In this document: positions 51,974-60,831 of the stretch, piece after piece
Position numbering within the stretch: the first letter of the stretch is position 1
Layout: the number at the start of each line of letters is the position of its first letter
From: Streptomyces flavofungini
GTDB lineage: Bacteria > Actinomycetota > Actinomycetes > Streptomycetales > Streptomycetaceae
NCBI RefSeq assembly: GCF_030388665.1
Contig: NZ_CP128846.1
Coordinates: 2,170,001 to 2,234,000 of the forward strand
Direction: 5' to 3'
Length of the DNA: 64,000 bases
Position numbers and translations under genes: made by a program
The notes under the pieces: generated by a model
What the model saw: only the letters and a program-made list of their open reading frames with translations
Told to the model about the DNA's origin: nothing
Databases searched by the model: none

Positions 51974-51986
51974 TGCCATACGTGCG

Positions 51987-54647
51987 TCAGAGCCGCGGAT
52001 CCACGGGTTCCGATTCCAGTGCCAGCACCGCGAACACCGCCTCGTGGACCCGCCACAGCGGCTCGCCCTCCGCGAGCCGGTCAAGGGCCTCAAGACCGAG
52101 CGCGTACTCCCGGATCGCCAGCGAACGCTTGTGGCCGAGCGTGCGGCCGCGCAGCTTCTCCAGGTTCTCCGGCCGGGTGTACTCCGGGCCGTAGACGATC
52201 CGCAGGTACTCCCGGCCCCGGCACTTGATGCCGGGCTGCACCAGGCGGCCCTTGCCGTCGCGCACCAGCGCGCCGACCGGCTTGACGACCATGCCCTCGC
52301 CACCGCGCCCGGTCATCTCCAGCCACCAGTCCACGCCCGCGCGCACCGACTCCGGGTCGCCGGTGTCGACGTACAGACGCCGCGTGGTGCGCAGCAGGCC
52401 CGTGGTGTCGTGCTCCACCATGCGGTCGATCAGGGCCAGTTGCCGGTCGTGGGGCGTCGCGGCGAGGCTCTTGCCCTGGACGGCGAGGATCTGGAACGGC
52501 GCGAGCCGCACCCCGTCCAGGCCGTCGGTCGGCCAGCAGTAGCGGCGGTAGGCGTCGGTGAACGCGGCCGCGTCGGCGGCGCGTTCGCGCTGCTTGCCGA
52601 GCAGGCCCCGGACGTCCACGCCGCGGGCGTCGGCCGCCTCGAGGGCGGCGAGCGCGCCGGGGAAGACCGCGCCGGACGCGGCGCCCACGGCGGCGTACTG
52701 CGAGCGCAGCAGCCCCGACGCCTTCAGCGACCACGGCATCAGCTCCGCGTCGAGCAGCAGCCAGTCGGTGTCCAGCTCCGCCCAGAGCCCGGCGGCGCCC
52801 ACGGCGTCCCGCACCCGGCCGAGCACCTGCTCGGTGCGGTCGAAGTCACCGAGGAACGGGCGGCCGGTACGCGTGACGAGGGCGCCCGTCGGCCCTCCCC
52901 CACCGCCTGAACCTGCGCCGAACCGCTCGCGCGCCACGTCCGCGTCCCGGCACACCAGGACCACCGCGCGGGAGCCCATGTGCTTCTCCTCGCACACGAC
53001 GCGGGCGACGCCGTCGGCCGCGTACTGCGCGAACGCGTCCTCCGGGTGCTCCAGATAGCCCGCCCGCCGGGACGTGGCGGAGGGCGCCATCGTCGGCGGC
53101 AGGTACGGGAGCAGGCGCGGGTCGACGGCGAAGCGGCTCATCACTTCCAGCGCGGCGGCGGCGTTCTCCTCGCGCACGGTGACGCGGCCCGCGTACCGGG
53201 TCTCCACGGCCCGGCGGCCGTGCACGTCGCCGAGGTCGAGGGGGCGGCCGTCGTGGCCGCCGGGCGCGTCGGTGCGCAGCGGCCGCGTGGGCTCGTACCA
53301 GACCCGCTCGGCGGGTACGTCGACGAGCTCGCGCTCCGGCCAGCGCAGCGCGGTCAGCTTGCCGCCGAACACCGCGCCGGTGTCCAGGCAGATGGTGTTG
53401 TTCAGCCAGGTCGCCGTCGGCACCGGGGTGTGGCCGTAGACCACGGCCGCCTTGCCGCGGTAGTCCTCCGCCCACGGGTAGCGCACGGGCAGGCCGAACT
53501 CGTCGGTCTCGCCGGTGGTGTCGCCGTACAGGGCGTGCGAGCGCACCCGGCCCGAGGTGCGGCCGTGGTACTTCTCCGGCAGGCCCGCGTGGCAGACCAC
53601 CAGCTTGCCGCCGTCGAGGACGTAGTGGCTGACGAGGCCGTCCACGAACTCCCGCACCCGGGCCCGGAAGTCCGGGTCCTTCGCGTCCTCGGCCTCCAAC
53701 TGCGCGATGGTCTCGGCGAGGCCGTGGGTGTGCTGGACGCCGCGGCCCTTCAGATAGCGGCCGAGCTTGTTCTCGTGGTTGCCCGGCACGCACAGGGCGG
53801 TGCCGTCGGCGACCATGCCCATGACGCGGCGGAGCACGCCCGGGCTGTCCGGGCCGCGGTCGACGAGGTCGCCGACGAACACGGCGGTGCGGCCCTCGGG
53901 GTGCGCCCCGTCGACGTAACCGAGCCTGTCGAGCAGCGTCTCCAGCTCGCTCGCGCAGCCGTGGATGTCACCGATGATGTCGAAGGGGCCGGTGAGGTGG
54001 GTGAGGTCGTTGAAGCGCCGCTCCGTGACGACCTCGGCGCTCTCGACCTCCGCGACGCCCCGCAGGACGTGCACCTTGCGGAAGCCCTCGCGCTCCAGGT
54101 GCCTGAGCGAGCGCCGCAGTTCGCGCTGGTGGCGCTGGATGACCCGGCGCGGCATCCCGGCCCGGTCGGGCCGCGCGGCGTTCCGCTCCGCGCAGACCTC
54201 CTCGGGCACGTCGAGGACCACGGCGATGGGCAGCACGTCGTGCCGCCGGGCCAGCTCGATCAGCTGCTTGCGGCTGTCGGCCTGCACGCTCGTCGCGTCG
54301 ACGACGGTACGGCGGCCGGCGGCGAGCCGCTTGCCCGCGATGTAGTACAGGACGTCGAAGGCGTCGCCGCTCGCGCCCTGGTCGTTCTCGTCGTCGGCGA
54401 CGAGCCCCCGGCAGAAGTCGCTGGACAGCACCTCGGTCGGCTTGAAGTGGCGCCGCGCGAAGGTGGACTTGCCCGCGCCGGACGCGCCGATGAGGACGAC
54501 GAGGGAGAGGTCGGTGACGGGGAGGCGGCGGCCGGTGGGGGTGGTGGTGCCGGCGCCGGGGGCGCTGGGGGCGGGGGTGCCCGTGCCGGTGCCGGGGGTG
54601 TCGATGCCGGTGGTGTCCGTGCCCGTGCCGGTGATGTTGTCGGTCAT
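51987..54647 (-). CDS. pnkp: Polynucleotide kinase-phosphatase-ligase (bacterial Pnkp)
   Basis: An 886-aa three-module RNA-end-healing and sealing enzyme. The kinase module has Walker [12 protein letters not shown] (Gly54-Ser61). The metallophosphatase module has GDIHGC (about 226), [11 protein letters not shown] (about 253) and [10 protein letters not shown] (about 287). The ligase-like module has [11 protein letters not shown] with the nucleophilic Lys near 555, and [15 protein letters not shown] late. The N-terminal 45 residues are a Thr/Gly/Pro-rich extension. The ATG at 54647 overlaps the hen1 stop (ATGA), so the pair is translationally coupled. Bacterial Pnkp works with Hen1 to repair RNAs, such as tRNAs cut by ribotoxins, and to make the junction resistant to recutting. 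Confidence 0.96.
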   Translation of the reverse strand: MTDNITGTGTDTTGIDTPGTGTGTPAPSAPGAGTTTPTGRRLPVTDLSLVVLIGASGAGKSTFARRHFKPTEVLSSDFCRGLVADDENDQGASGDAFDVLYYIAGKRLAAGRRTVVDATSVQADSRKQLIELARRHDVLPIAVVLDVPEEVCAERNAARPDRAGMPRRVIQRHQRELRRSLRHLEREGFRKVHVLRGVAEVESAEVVTERRFNDLTHLTGPFDIIGDIHGCASELETLLDRLGYVDGAHPEGRTAVFVGDLVDRGPDSPGVLRRVMGMVADGTALCVPGNHENKLGRYLKGRGVQHTHGLAETIAQLEAEDAKDPDFRARVREFVDGLVSHYVLDGGKLVVCHAGLPEKYHGRTSGRVRSHALYGDTTGETDEFGLPVRYPWAEDYRGKAAVVYGHTPVPTATWLNNTICLDTGAVFGGKLTALRWPERELVDVPAERVWYEPTRPLRTDAPGGHDGRPLDLGDVHGRRAVETRYAGRVTVREENAAAALEVMSRFAVDPRLLPYLPPTMAPSATSRRAGYLEHPEDAFAQYAADGVARVVCEEKHMGSRAVVLVCRDADVARERFGAGSGGGGGPTGALVTRTGRPFLGDFDRTEQVLGRVRDAVGAAGLWAELDTDWLLLDAELMPWSLKASGLLRSQYAAVGAASGAVFPGALAALEAADARGVDVRGLLGKQRERAADAAAFTDAYRRYCWPTDGLDGVRLAPFQILAVQGKSLAATPHDRQLALIDRMVEHDTTGLLRTTRRLYVDTGDPESVRAGVDWWLEMTGRGGEGMVVKPVGALVRDGKGRLVQPGIKCRGREYLRIVYGPEYTRPENLEKLRGRTLGHKRSLAIREYALGLEALDRLAEGEPLWRVHEAVFAVLALESEPVDPRL

Positions 54648-56191
54648 GCTGCCTTCGCCTCCTTCGCGTTCCGGGTGTTGCGGCCGTCTCGGGTGTTGCG
54701 GTCGTTCCGGGTGTCGCGGTCGCTCCGGTCGCTCCGGGCCTGGGTGAACACCGCCATCTGGGTCGGCGGTCCCACCTCGGGGTCGTCGGGGCCGACGGGC
54801 ACGAACTCGACTTCGTACCCGTGCTGTCGGGCGAGGCGGTCCGCCCACTGGCCGAACTCCGCGCGGGTCCACTCGAAGCGGTGGTCGCCGTGCCGTACGT
54901 GACCGGCGGGCAGGGACTCCCAGCGGACGTTGTACTCGACGTTCGGCGTGGTCACGATCACGGTGCGCGGACGCGCCGAGCCGAAGACCGCGTGCTCCAG
55001 GGCGGAGAGCCGTTCCGGGTCGACGTGCTCCACGACCTCGCAGAGCACCGCCGCGTCGTACCCCATGAGGCGCTTGTCGGTGTACGCGAGCGAGCCCTGG
55101 AGGAGCGTCACGCGCTCCGCCTGGCGCCGGCCCATGCGGTCCAGCTTGAGCCGCCGCGACGCGACGGTCAGCGCGCGCATCGACACGTCGACCCCCACGA
55201 TCTCCGTGTACCGGGTGTCCTTGAGCAGCGCCTGCATCAACTGGCCCTGGCCGCAGCCGAGATCGAGGACACGGGCGGCGCCCGCCGCGCCGAGGGCGGC
55301 GAGGATCGCGTCCCTGCGCTGCTCGGCGAGCGGCGCGGGCCTGTCGTCCGCCTCGGGTCCCTCGTCCGCGGCGACGGCGTTGTCGATGTCGTCGACGGCC
55401 GTGTCGTCGGCGTCGGCGAGCCGCGCCAGTTCGAGCCGCTCCATGGCCTCGCGCGTCAGCGACCAGCGCCGTGCCAGATACCGGTTGGTGATCAGCTTCT
55501 GCTCGGGGTGGTCGGCGAGCCAGCCCTCCCCGGCGCGCAGCAGCTTGTCGACCTCGTCGGCCGACACCCAGTAGTGCTTGGCGTCGTCGAGCACCGGAAG
55601 CAGGACGTACAGGTGCCGCAGCGCCTCGCTGAGGGTCAACCGGCCGTCCGGCACCTCCAGTACGAGCCGTACGTACCGCGAGTCGCCCCACTCCGGGAAG
55701 CGCTCGTCGAGCGGCACCGGATCGGCGCTCACCGTCCAGCCCAGCGGCTCGAACAGCGCCCGGACCAGGCGGGCACCGCCGCGCGCGGGCAGCGCGGGCA
55801 CCTCGGCGCGCAGCGGCAGCGGCTGCGCCGCGCGCTCGGGCAGGTTCTTGCACACGCCGCGCAGGGCGCTGGAGAACACCGAGCTCAGGGCGACGGCGAA
55901 CAGCGAGGACGCGGCGTACGGACGGTCGTTCACGTACTGCGCGAGGGCCGCGTCGGCGGCTCCTCCCTTTCCTTTGGTGGCACCCCTGACGCGCCGCGCC
56001 AGCGCCACCGGGTCCACTTCGAGCAGGAGCGCGGCCGTGCAGCGCTCCGCCGTCGCCTCGGGGTAGAAGACGTGCGCCTGCCCGTAGGACGTGGAGAACG
56101 CCTGCGCCTTGCCGGGATGCTTGTGCAGCAGGAACCCGAGGTCGGTCGCGGGGCGTTCCGGAGTGCCGGTGGTGCTGATCGTCAAGAACAT
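54644..56191 (-). CDS. hen1: 3'-terminal RNA ribose 2'-O-methyltransferase Hen1
   Basis: A 515-aa protein. The N-terminal half (MFLTISTTGTPERPATDLGF to about residue 270) is the bacterial Hen1 domain that activates the ligase of Pnkp. The C-terminal half is a SAM methyltransferase: VLDLGCGQGQLMQALL (about 309), IVGVDVSMRAL, and the Mn-binding region AVLCEVVEHVDPERLSALEH followed by VIVTTPNVEYNVRW. It methylates the 2'-OH at the broken RNA end before ligation. The ATG at 56191 has GAGG seven bases upstream. The C-terminal tail (about 25 residues of Arg/Asp/Asn/Thr) is encoded by a degenerate repeat at 54665-54735. It forms an operon with pnkp. Confidence 0.96.
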   Translation of the reverse strand: MFLTISTTGTPERPATDLGFLLHKHPGKAQAFSTSYGQAHVFYPEATAERCTAALLLEVDPVALARRVRGATKGKGGAADAALAQYVNDRPYAASSLFAVALSSVFSSALRGVCKNLPERAAQPLPLRAEVPALPARGGARLVRALFEPLGWTVSADPVPLDERFPEWGDSRYVRLVLEVPDGRLTLSEALRHLYVLLPVLDDAKHYWVSADEVDKLLRAGEGWLADHPEQKLITNRYLARRWSLTREAMERLELARLADADDTAVDDIDNAVAADEGPEADDRPAPLAEQRRDAILAALGAAGAARVLDLGCGQGQLMQALLKDTRYTEIVGVDVSMRALTVASRRLKLDRMGRRQAERVTLLQGSLAYTDKRLMGYDAAVLCEVVEHVDPERLSALEHAVFGSARPRTVIVTTPNVEYNVRWESLPAGHVRHGDHRFEWTRAEFGQWADRLARQHGYEVEFVPVGPDDPEVGPPTQMAVFTQARSDRSDRDTRNDRNTRDGRNTRNAKEAKAA

Positions 56192-56527
56192 GGGTGTGCC
56201 TCGATAAGCAATCTGAGCCGTGGTCGTGTACGGGGCCGTCCGGCGCACGGCGCGTCGGCCCGACCGATTCCCGTGTCGGCCGACCGGCCCTGCGCGAAGG
56301 GGTGGCGGATCACGCCCCCGCAAGCCGGGCGCGCGTCTCGCGGCGCCGAACCGGCCTGCTCCTCAACCCCCGTATCTGTCATGTGCGCCGCGGCGCGGAC
56401 CTCTCGCCGCGCACCGCCCTCTTCCCGGCGCACCTGCACAAACGTACAGCGAAGCCATGGGACACACGCGCGAATTTCCGCTCCGCCGCCGTCCGGTGCC
56501 GTGCTGCACGGTCCGGCCCGCCGCGGT
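56192..56527. other. Intergenic region between hen1 and the PanE-like gene
   Basis: About 336 bases; the open frames do not look coding. It should contain the hen1-pnkp promoter. I see no strong dyad or promoter match. Confidence 0.5.
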
Positions 56528-57532
56528 TCAGCGTGCCGCGCGCAGCTCGGCGTGGAGGTCGGGACCCGTCCATGTGCGCGGCGCGGACTCCGCCTCGTGC
56601 ACAAGGGCGACCAGGCGCGCGTTCACGGGGGCGCGGCGGCCCTGGGCGGTGGCGAGGTCGACGATCTCGCCCTGGAGGGAGTCGACCTCCGTGGGGCGGC
56701 CGCTGCGCAGGTCCTCCCACATCGAGGAGCGGGCGTGGGCGTCGGTCCGCAGGGACGCGGCCGCCACCCGGCGGAAGACGGTGTCGGGAAGCCCGAGGAC
56801 GAACGGGATGGCGCCGGGCGCGAAGGGCCCGAGGCGGGCGGGCGCGACCCCGGCGGCGCGGTAGGCGGCCAGGGCCTCGCGCTGGCACAGGGCGAGACAG
56901 GCCCGGTAGGCGCGCAGGCCGAGCTGGTCGCGCAGCGGCAGGCCGGACAGGGCGTTGACCGCGTTGTTGAGGTTCATCAGGAGCTTGGAGTGCTGCACTG
57001 CGGGCATGTCGGTGCGGGCCTCGACGGCCAGGCCCGCCGCGTGGAAGGCGGCGAGGAGCGTGTCGTCGGGCTCGGCCATGAGCCGGCCCGGCATGCCCTG
57101 GTGCACGGTGCCCGGCTGGGACCGCATCACGTTGTACGGCACCATCCCGGCGAGGACGGTGTGGCCGGGGAGCGCGGCACGCAGGGCGGCGGGGTTGCGG
57201 AGCCCGTTCTGGAAGCTCACCACGGTGGCGCCGGGGGCGAGATGGGCGGCGAGGTCCCTGGCGGCGGCCTCGGTGTCGGCGCTCTTCACGGTGACCAGGA
57301 CGTGGTCGGCGCCCGCTGCCGCCGCGGGCCCGGTGGCCAGCGTCAGACGGTCGGGGGCGAGGTGCACGGGTGGGCGGGTGGAACTGCTGAGGGTGAGCCC
57401 CCGCTCGGCCAGGGTCTCCATGGCGGCGGGGCGGCCGATGAAGGTCACGTCGTACCCGGCGGCGGCGAGGTGGCCGCCGAGGTGACAGCCGACGCTGCCG
57501 GCGCCGAGGACGGCGAAGCGGGGCCTGGGCAT
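56528..57532 (-). CDS. panE: 2-dehydropantoate 2-reductase-like oxidoreductase
   Basis: A 334-aa NAD(P)-dependent reductase of the ApbA/PanE family. The dinucleotide loop is FAVLGAGSVGCHLGG (Gly10-Gly15). The conserved Lys lies in VLVTVKSAD and the C-terminal domain carries KLLMNLNNAVNALSG. It would reduce ketopantoate to pantoate for CoA synthesis, but actinomycetes have several paralogues with other roles. The ATG at 57532 has AGGAG six bases upstream; an ATG six codons earlier is possible. It has no obvious partner in the window. Confidence 0.88.
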   Translation of the reverse strand: MPRPRFAVLGAGSVGCHLGGHLAAAGYDVTFIGRPAAMETLAERGLTLSSSTRPPVHLAPDRLTLATGPAAAAGADHVLVTVKSADTEAAARDLAAHLAPGATVVSFQNGLRNPAALRAALPGHTVLAGMVPYNVMRSQPGTVHQGMPGRLMAEPDDTLLAAFHAAGLAVEARTDMPAVQHSKLLMNLNNAVNALSGLPLRDQLGLRAYRACLALCQREALAAYRAAGVAPARLGPFAPGAIPFVLGLPDTVFRRVAAASLRTDAHARSSMWEDLRSGRPTEVDSLQGEIVDLATAQGRRAPVNARLVALVHEAESAPRTWTGPDLHAELRAAR

Positions 57533-57740
57533 GGGGGGCTCCTGGGGCATGGGGCCAGCCTGGCCCAGGAACACACGGCCTGACCAGCCCCGGGCTCCCG
57601 CCTGCCGCGCCTCGAAGCGCCTCGGTCCGCCCCCGCCCCGGCGTGCCCGAGCCCCGCCGTTAGAATTGGATCTTGAGCACGCTCCGTCGTGTTCGCACAC
57701 GTACTGTTCGCCCGACAGGGCACCTCGGGGGGAGACTTCC

Positions 57741-58043
57741 TTGAAGCTCACTGTGTCGCGCCGCGCCGTGACCACGTCCATCGCGGCCGCTTTCCTCGTC
57801 GGCGGCCTCGCCACCGCCGCGCCCGCCTCCGCCGCCGGCAGCTACAGCTGCGGCAACTGGAAGATGAAGGTCAACACCTGGTCCGCCTCCTGCAAGGTGA
57901 AGAGCGGCCAGGCCCGCGCGGTCACCGACTGCAGCAACGGCAAGACCATCTACGGCAAGTGGGTGGGCCGCGGCCAGTGGCGGTTCGGCGGCGACTGCGG
58001 CAAGTACTTCATCGTCGCCCACACCACGCAGGGTCGCGGCTGA
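57741..58043 (+). CDS. Small secreted cysteine-containing protein
   Basis: A 100-aa protein with a basic start and signal peptide (VTTSIAAAFLVGGLATAAPASA) followed by a mature domain of about 65 residues. The mature part has four cysteines (SYSCGNWK, SASCKVKSG, TDCSNGK, GGDCGKYF), so two disulphides are likely. The TTG start is chosen because GGGGGGAG stands six bases upstream; a GTG four codons later is the alternative. It is monocistronic with a strong terminator. Unknown function; similar small secreted proteins are frequent in Streptomyces. Confidence 0.78.
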   Translation: MKLTVSRRAVTTSIAAAFLVGGLATAAPASAAGSYSCGNWKMKVNTWSASCKVKSGQARAVTDCSNGKTIYGKWVGRGQWRFGGDCGKYFIVAHTTQGRG

Positions 58044-58086
58044 CGGCACCGAGCAGCGACCCTGCGGCGTCCGGCCGCAGCTGATG

Positions 58087-58118
58087 CGAGGGCCCGCCGA
58101 GTCACCGGCGGGCCCTCG
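58087..58118. terminator. Bidirectional terminator between the secreted protein and LLM genes
   Basis: A 13-bp perfect stem, CGAGGGCCCGCCG / CGGCGGGCCCTCG, with loop AGTCAC, between converging genes. Confidence 0.85.
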
Positions 58119-58122
58119 TCGG

Positions 58123-59046
58123 CTATGACAGTTGCGACTGCACCTGGGCCGAGATCAGCTCGAGGTGGTCCAGGTCGGACAGGTCGAGGCACTGGAGGTA
58201 GACGCGGCTCGCGCCGATCTCCGCGTAGCGGCCGATCTTGTCGACGACCTCGGCGGGGGAACCCGCGAGCCCGTTGGCCTTCAACTCCTCCACCTCACGC
58301 CCGATCACGGCCGCGCGCCGGGCCACCTCGGCGTCGTCCTTGCCCACGCACGCCACCAGGGCGTTGGAGTACACCAGGTCGTCGGCCTTGCGCCCGGCCT
58401 CCTCGGCGGCGGCCCGCACCCGGCCGAACTGCCGCTCGCTGTCCTCCACCGAGGCGAACGGGATGTTGAACTCGTCCGCGTACCGCGCGGCAAGGCGCGG
58501 CGTGCGCTTCGCGCCGTGACCGCCGATCAGGACCGGCACCTTGGCCTGCGCGGGCTTGGGCAGCGCGGGCGAGTCGGTCAGGCGGTAGTGCGTTCCCTCG
58601 TACGAGAACGTGTCGCCCGGCGCCGTCCCCCACAGCCCGGTGACGATCGCGAGCTGCTCCTCCAGGCGCGCGAACTTCTCCTTCGGGAACGGGATGCCGT
58701 ACGCCTTGTGCTCCTCCTCGAACCAGCCCGCGCCCAGGCCGAGTTCGACCCGGCCGCCCGACATCTGGTCGACCTGCGCCACCTGGATCGCGAGCACCCC
58801 CGGCAGCCGGAACGTGCCCGCCGTCATCAGCGTGCCGAGCCGGATGCGCCTGGTCTCACGGGCGAGCCCGGCCAGCGTGATCCACGCGTCCGTGGGTCCC
58901 GGCAGGCCGTCGACCGCGCCCATGCGCAGATAGTGGTCGGAGCGGAAGAACGCGTCGAAGCCCAGGTCCTCGGTCGCCTTGGCGACGGTGAGCAGCGTGT
59001 CGTAGGTGGCCCCCTGCTGGGGCTCGGTGAAGATGCGAAGATCCAT
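58123..59046 (-). CDS. LLM-class F420-dependent oxidoreductase
   Basis: A 307-aa luciferase-like monooxygenase-fold protein, as used by F420-dependent enzymes of actinobacteria. The start MDLRIFTEPQQGATYDTLL is followed by DLGFDAFFRSDHYLRMG. Next come LGTLMTAGTFRLPGVLAIQV and the cofactor region LGLGAGWFEEEHKAYGIPFP, then VPVLIGGHGAKRTPRLAARY. The substrate is unknown. The ATG at 59046 is preceded by AGGA and GGAGGT. It stands alone, ending five bases from the shared terminator. Confidence 0.9.
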   Translation of the reverse strand: MDLRIFTEPQQGATYDTLLTVAKATEDLGFDAFFRSDHYLRMGAVDGLPGPTDAWITLAGLARETRRIRLGTLMTAGTFRLPGVLAIQVAQVDQMSGGRVELGLGAGWFEEEHKAYGIPFPKEKFARLEEQLAIVTGLWGTAPGDTFSYEGTHYRLTDSPALPKPAQAKVPVLIGGHGAKRTPRLAARYADEFNIPFASVEDSERQFGRVRAAAEEAGRKADDLVYSNALVACVGKDDAEVARRAAVIGREVEELKANGLAGSPAEVVDKIGRYAEIGASRVYLQCLDLSDLDHLELISAQVQSQLS

Positions 59047-59311
59047 ACCTCCATCCTGCACGGTCGAACGCCCGTCAACCTCCCCTGTCCCACGGGTCCG
59101 CCGCCGCCCCGGTCGGGTGAAATCCGTCAACCCGGCGACCGGGGCGGGTCCGCCGCAGTGACCGGTGCGCGCGGGTGATCGTTGGCTCGGCGGAGCCGGA
59201 CCGCCCGGCACCCGCGCCGGCGGTCGCTGCCGACGCGTCCCCCGCATCAACTGCCTTGCCCGGCCGGGGCGCGCCCCCGGCACCGGCGGGGCGCGGGCCG
59301 AGGAGGCCGTC

Positions 59312-59545
59312 ATGTCCCAGGAAGCCGTGCCCGAGCAGGCGCACGATCCGCTCGCGCCGGAGCAGCCCCGCGACGAGGTGGTGCCGGAGCAGGCTCGCGC
59401 GCAGGCACCGGCCGGGCAGCAGGGTGCGCCCAAGGGCCTGCTGCAGCAGATGGAGGAGCTCATGGCCGCGCTCAACGCGGATCTGACCCAACTTGACGCC
59501 GACCTCCAGCGGCCCCCTGCCGGGGAGGAGCAGGACCGCGTCTGA
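59312..59545 (+). CDS. Small acidic, Gln/Glu/Pro-rich protein of unknown function
   Basis: A 77-aa protein. The first half is low complexity (PEQ and EQAR-type repeats). The second half is a probable amphipathic helix or coiled coil (LLQQMEELMAALNADLTQLD), ending EEQDRV. The ATG at 59312 has an excellent ribosome site (GGAGG, five bases). It has no signal peptide and no cysteine. I do not recognise it. Pup-like size and acidity are noted, but the C-terminal Gly-Gly-Glu/Gln is missing. Confidence 0.65.
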   Translation: MSQEAVPEQAHDPLAPEQPRDEVVPEQARAQAPAGQQGAPKGLLQQMEELMAALNADLTQLDADLQRPPAGEEQDRV

Positions 59546-59571
59546 CGGGCGCCGTCGCCGCACCGGACGAC

Positions 59572-59602
59572 CCCGGCCGCCGCGCCCCGCCCGGCGGCCG
59601 GG
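59572..59602. terminator. GC-rich hairpin between two converging small genes
   Basis: CCCGGCCGCC / GGCGGCCGGG with an 11-base loop, 27 bases after the small acidic protein gene and 110 bases before the end of the next minus-strand gene. Confidence 0.6.
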
Positions 59603-59712
59603 CGCGCACCCGGCGGCCGCCGCCACCGTCGAGGCCCGCCCGTCGGCCGGGGGCCGCCGCCCGCTCCGGTGCCCCGGCCGGCCCGCGCACCGGCCCGAGC
59701 CCCCGCCCGCCC

Positions 59713-60237
59713 TCAGCACGAGGGCGACTTCCCCTCCGGGACCCGGTGGCCCCGGCTCCCCTGGTCCATGGCGGCCCCGTCGGATTCCGCCTTGCGTTCG
59801 CGGGTCGCGAGTCTGCGGAGCATTTCGAGGACGCGGTCGCGGGACTCGTCGGCCGCGTCGATGGCTTCCATGCACTGCCAGTACACCCCCTCGTCCTCGG
59901 CTCCCATGGCCACCGTGACCAGGGCGATGCCCACTTCGCCGAGGAGGGTGCCGAGGCCGAGGAGGGTGTCGTGGGCGTCGCCTATCCCCGTCAGGCCCGC
60001 TGCCCGTATCTCCTGTGTCCCGGACTGGCGGGGCTCCAGGACCGCGCAGCCCCTGCCGCTGAGCTCGCTCAGTCCCAGCGCCTCGCCCCGTAACTCAGGC
60101 GGACCCGCGACCGCGAGGCGGCTGCCGATCGCCTGTGCCAGGGCCTGGGACTGCCACACCTCGGCCACGATGGCCGCGGGCTCCTGACTCCGCGCCAGGG
60201 CGCACCTGCTCGCCTCGATGAGCCGCATCGCATCCAT
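59713..60237 (-). CDS. Conserved Streptomyces hypothetical protein (DUF6099-like)
   Basis: A 174-aa, mostly helical cytoplasmic protein (MRLIEASRCALARSQEPAAI, LAQAIGSRLAVAGPPEL, LGIGDAHDTLL-type segment, VALVTVAMGAEDEGVYWQCM, MEAIDAADESRDRVLEML). It recalls a DUF family restricted to Streptomyces; no function is known to me. The ATG at 60237 (MDAMRLIE) has GGGG seven bases upstream; other in-frame starts lie at 60228 and 60255. Two TGGACAA repeats lie about 120 bases upstream. Confidence 0.75.
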   Translation of the reverse strand: MDAMRLIEASRCALARSQEPAAIVAEVWQSQALAQAIGSRLAVAGPPELRGEALGLSELSGRGCAVLEPRQSGTQEIRAAGLTGIGDAHDTLLGLGTLLGEVGIALVTVAMGAEDEGVYWQCMEAIDAADESRDRVLEMLRRLATRERKAESDGAAMDQGSRGHRVPEGKSPSC

Positions 60238-60351
60238 GCGCTGTCCCCACTTCATCGCGCGCCCACTCACAGCACGTACATCCGAACTCCCCTATCCACT
60301 ACCCACAGTGAGCGCCTTCAGGACGAAAAGCCAGAGGAAGCCTGAAATCTG

Positions 60352-60376
60352 TGGACAAAAAATCGACTATGGACAA
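60352..60376. promoter_or_regulatory. TGGACAA direct repeats upstream of the DUF6099-like gene
   Basis: TGGACAA at 60352-60358 and 60370-60376, 18 bases apart, in a notably AT-rich patch. They could be part of a promoter or a regulator site for the leftward gene. Confidence 0.3.
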
Positions 60377-60495
60377 TGCATCCACTCCGGAGAGTGACGA
60401 CGAGGTGTCTTTGGGGGGCTTTCGGCATGTCCAACGGGCGGTGACGGCCGGGGATCACGGGGCGGGTGGGCCCAGCTCCCCGGCGCACGCGGGCG

Positions 60496-60819
60496 CTACG
60501 GGGCCGGGAAGCGGTGCTCGTTCCGCTCGATCTTCGCCGCGAGCGCCTGCAGCGGGTCGATGCCGAGCACTTCGCAGAACTGGAGGAGATAGGCGAGGAC
60601 GTCGGCGACCTCGTCCGTGACGCGGTGGGCCGACTCCGGGTCGGCCATGACCCGCGCCGACTCCTCCGGCGTCAGCCACTGGAAGATCTCGACGAGTTCG
60701 GAGGCCTCCACGCTGAGCGCGGCGGCCAGGTTCTTGGGCGTGTGGTAGGGCTCCCAGTGCCGCGCGGCCGCGAACTCGGCCAGCCTGCGCTGCAGTCCCG
60801 CTACGTCTTGGTCTGTCAC
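60496..60819 (-). CDS. MazG-like nucleotide pyrophosphohydrolase
   Basis: A 107-aa protein of the MazG/HisE all-alpha NTP pyrophosphatase group. The signature is HTPKNLAAALSVEASELVEI (ExxE part) and RVTDEVADVLAYLLQ (ExxD part), which bind magnesium. It hydrolyses NTPs or dNTPs, probably non-canonical ones, to monophosphates. The GTG at 60819 is 12 bases after the stop of the AAA gene, so the two are probably co-transcribed. The ribosome site is weak. Confidence 0.92.
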   Translation of the reverse strand: MTDQDVAGLQRRLAEFAAARHWEPYHTPKNLAAALSVEASELVEIFQWLTPEESARVMADPESAHRVTDEVADVLAYLLQFCEVLGIDPLQALAAKIERNEHRFPAP

Positions 60820-60831
60820 GGCTCAAGTCAA

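Noticed and set aside
59312..59545. Prokaryotic ubiquitin-like protein (Pup)
   Set aside because: It lacks the C-terminal Gly-Gly-Glu/Gln and no Pup ligase or proteasome genes are adjacent.
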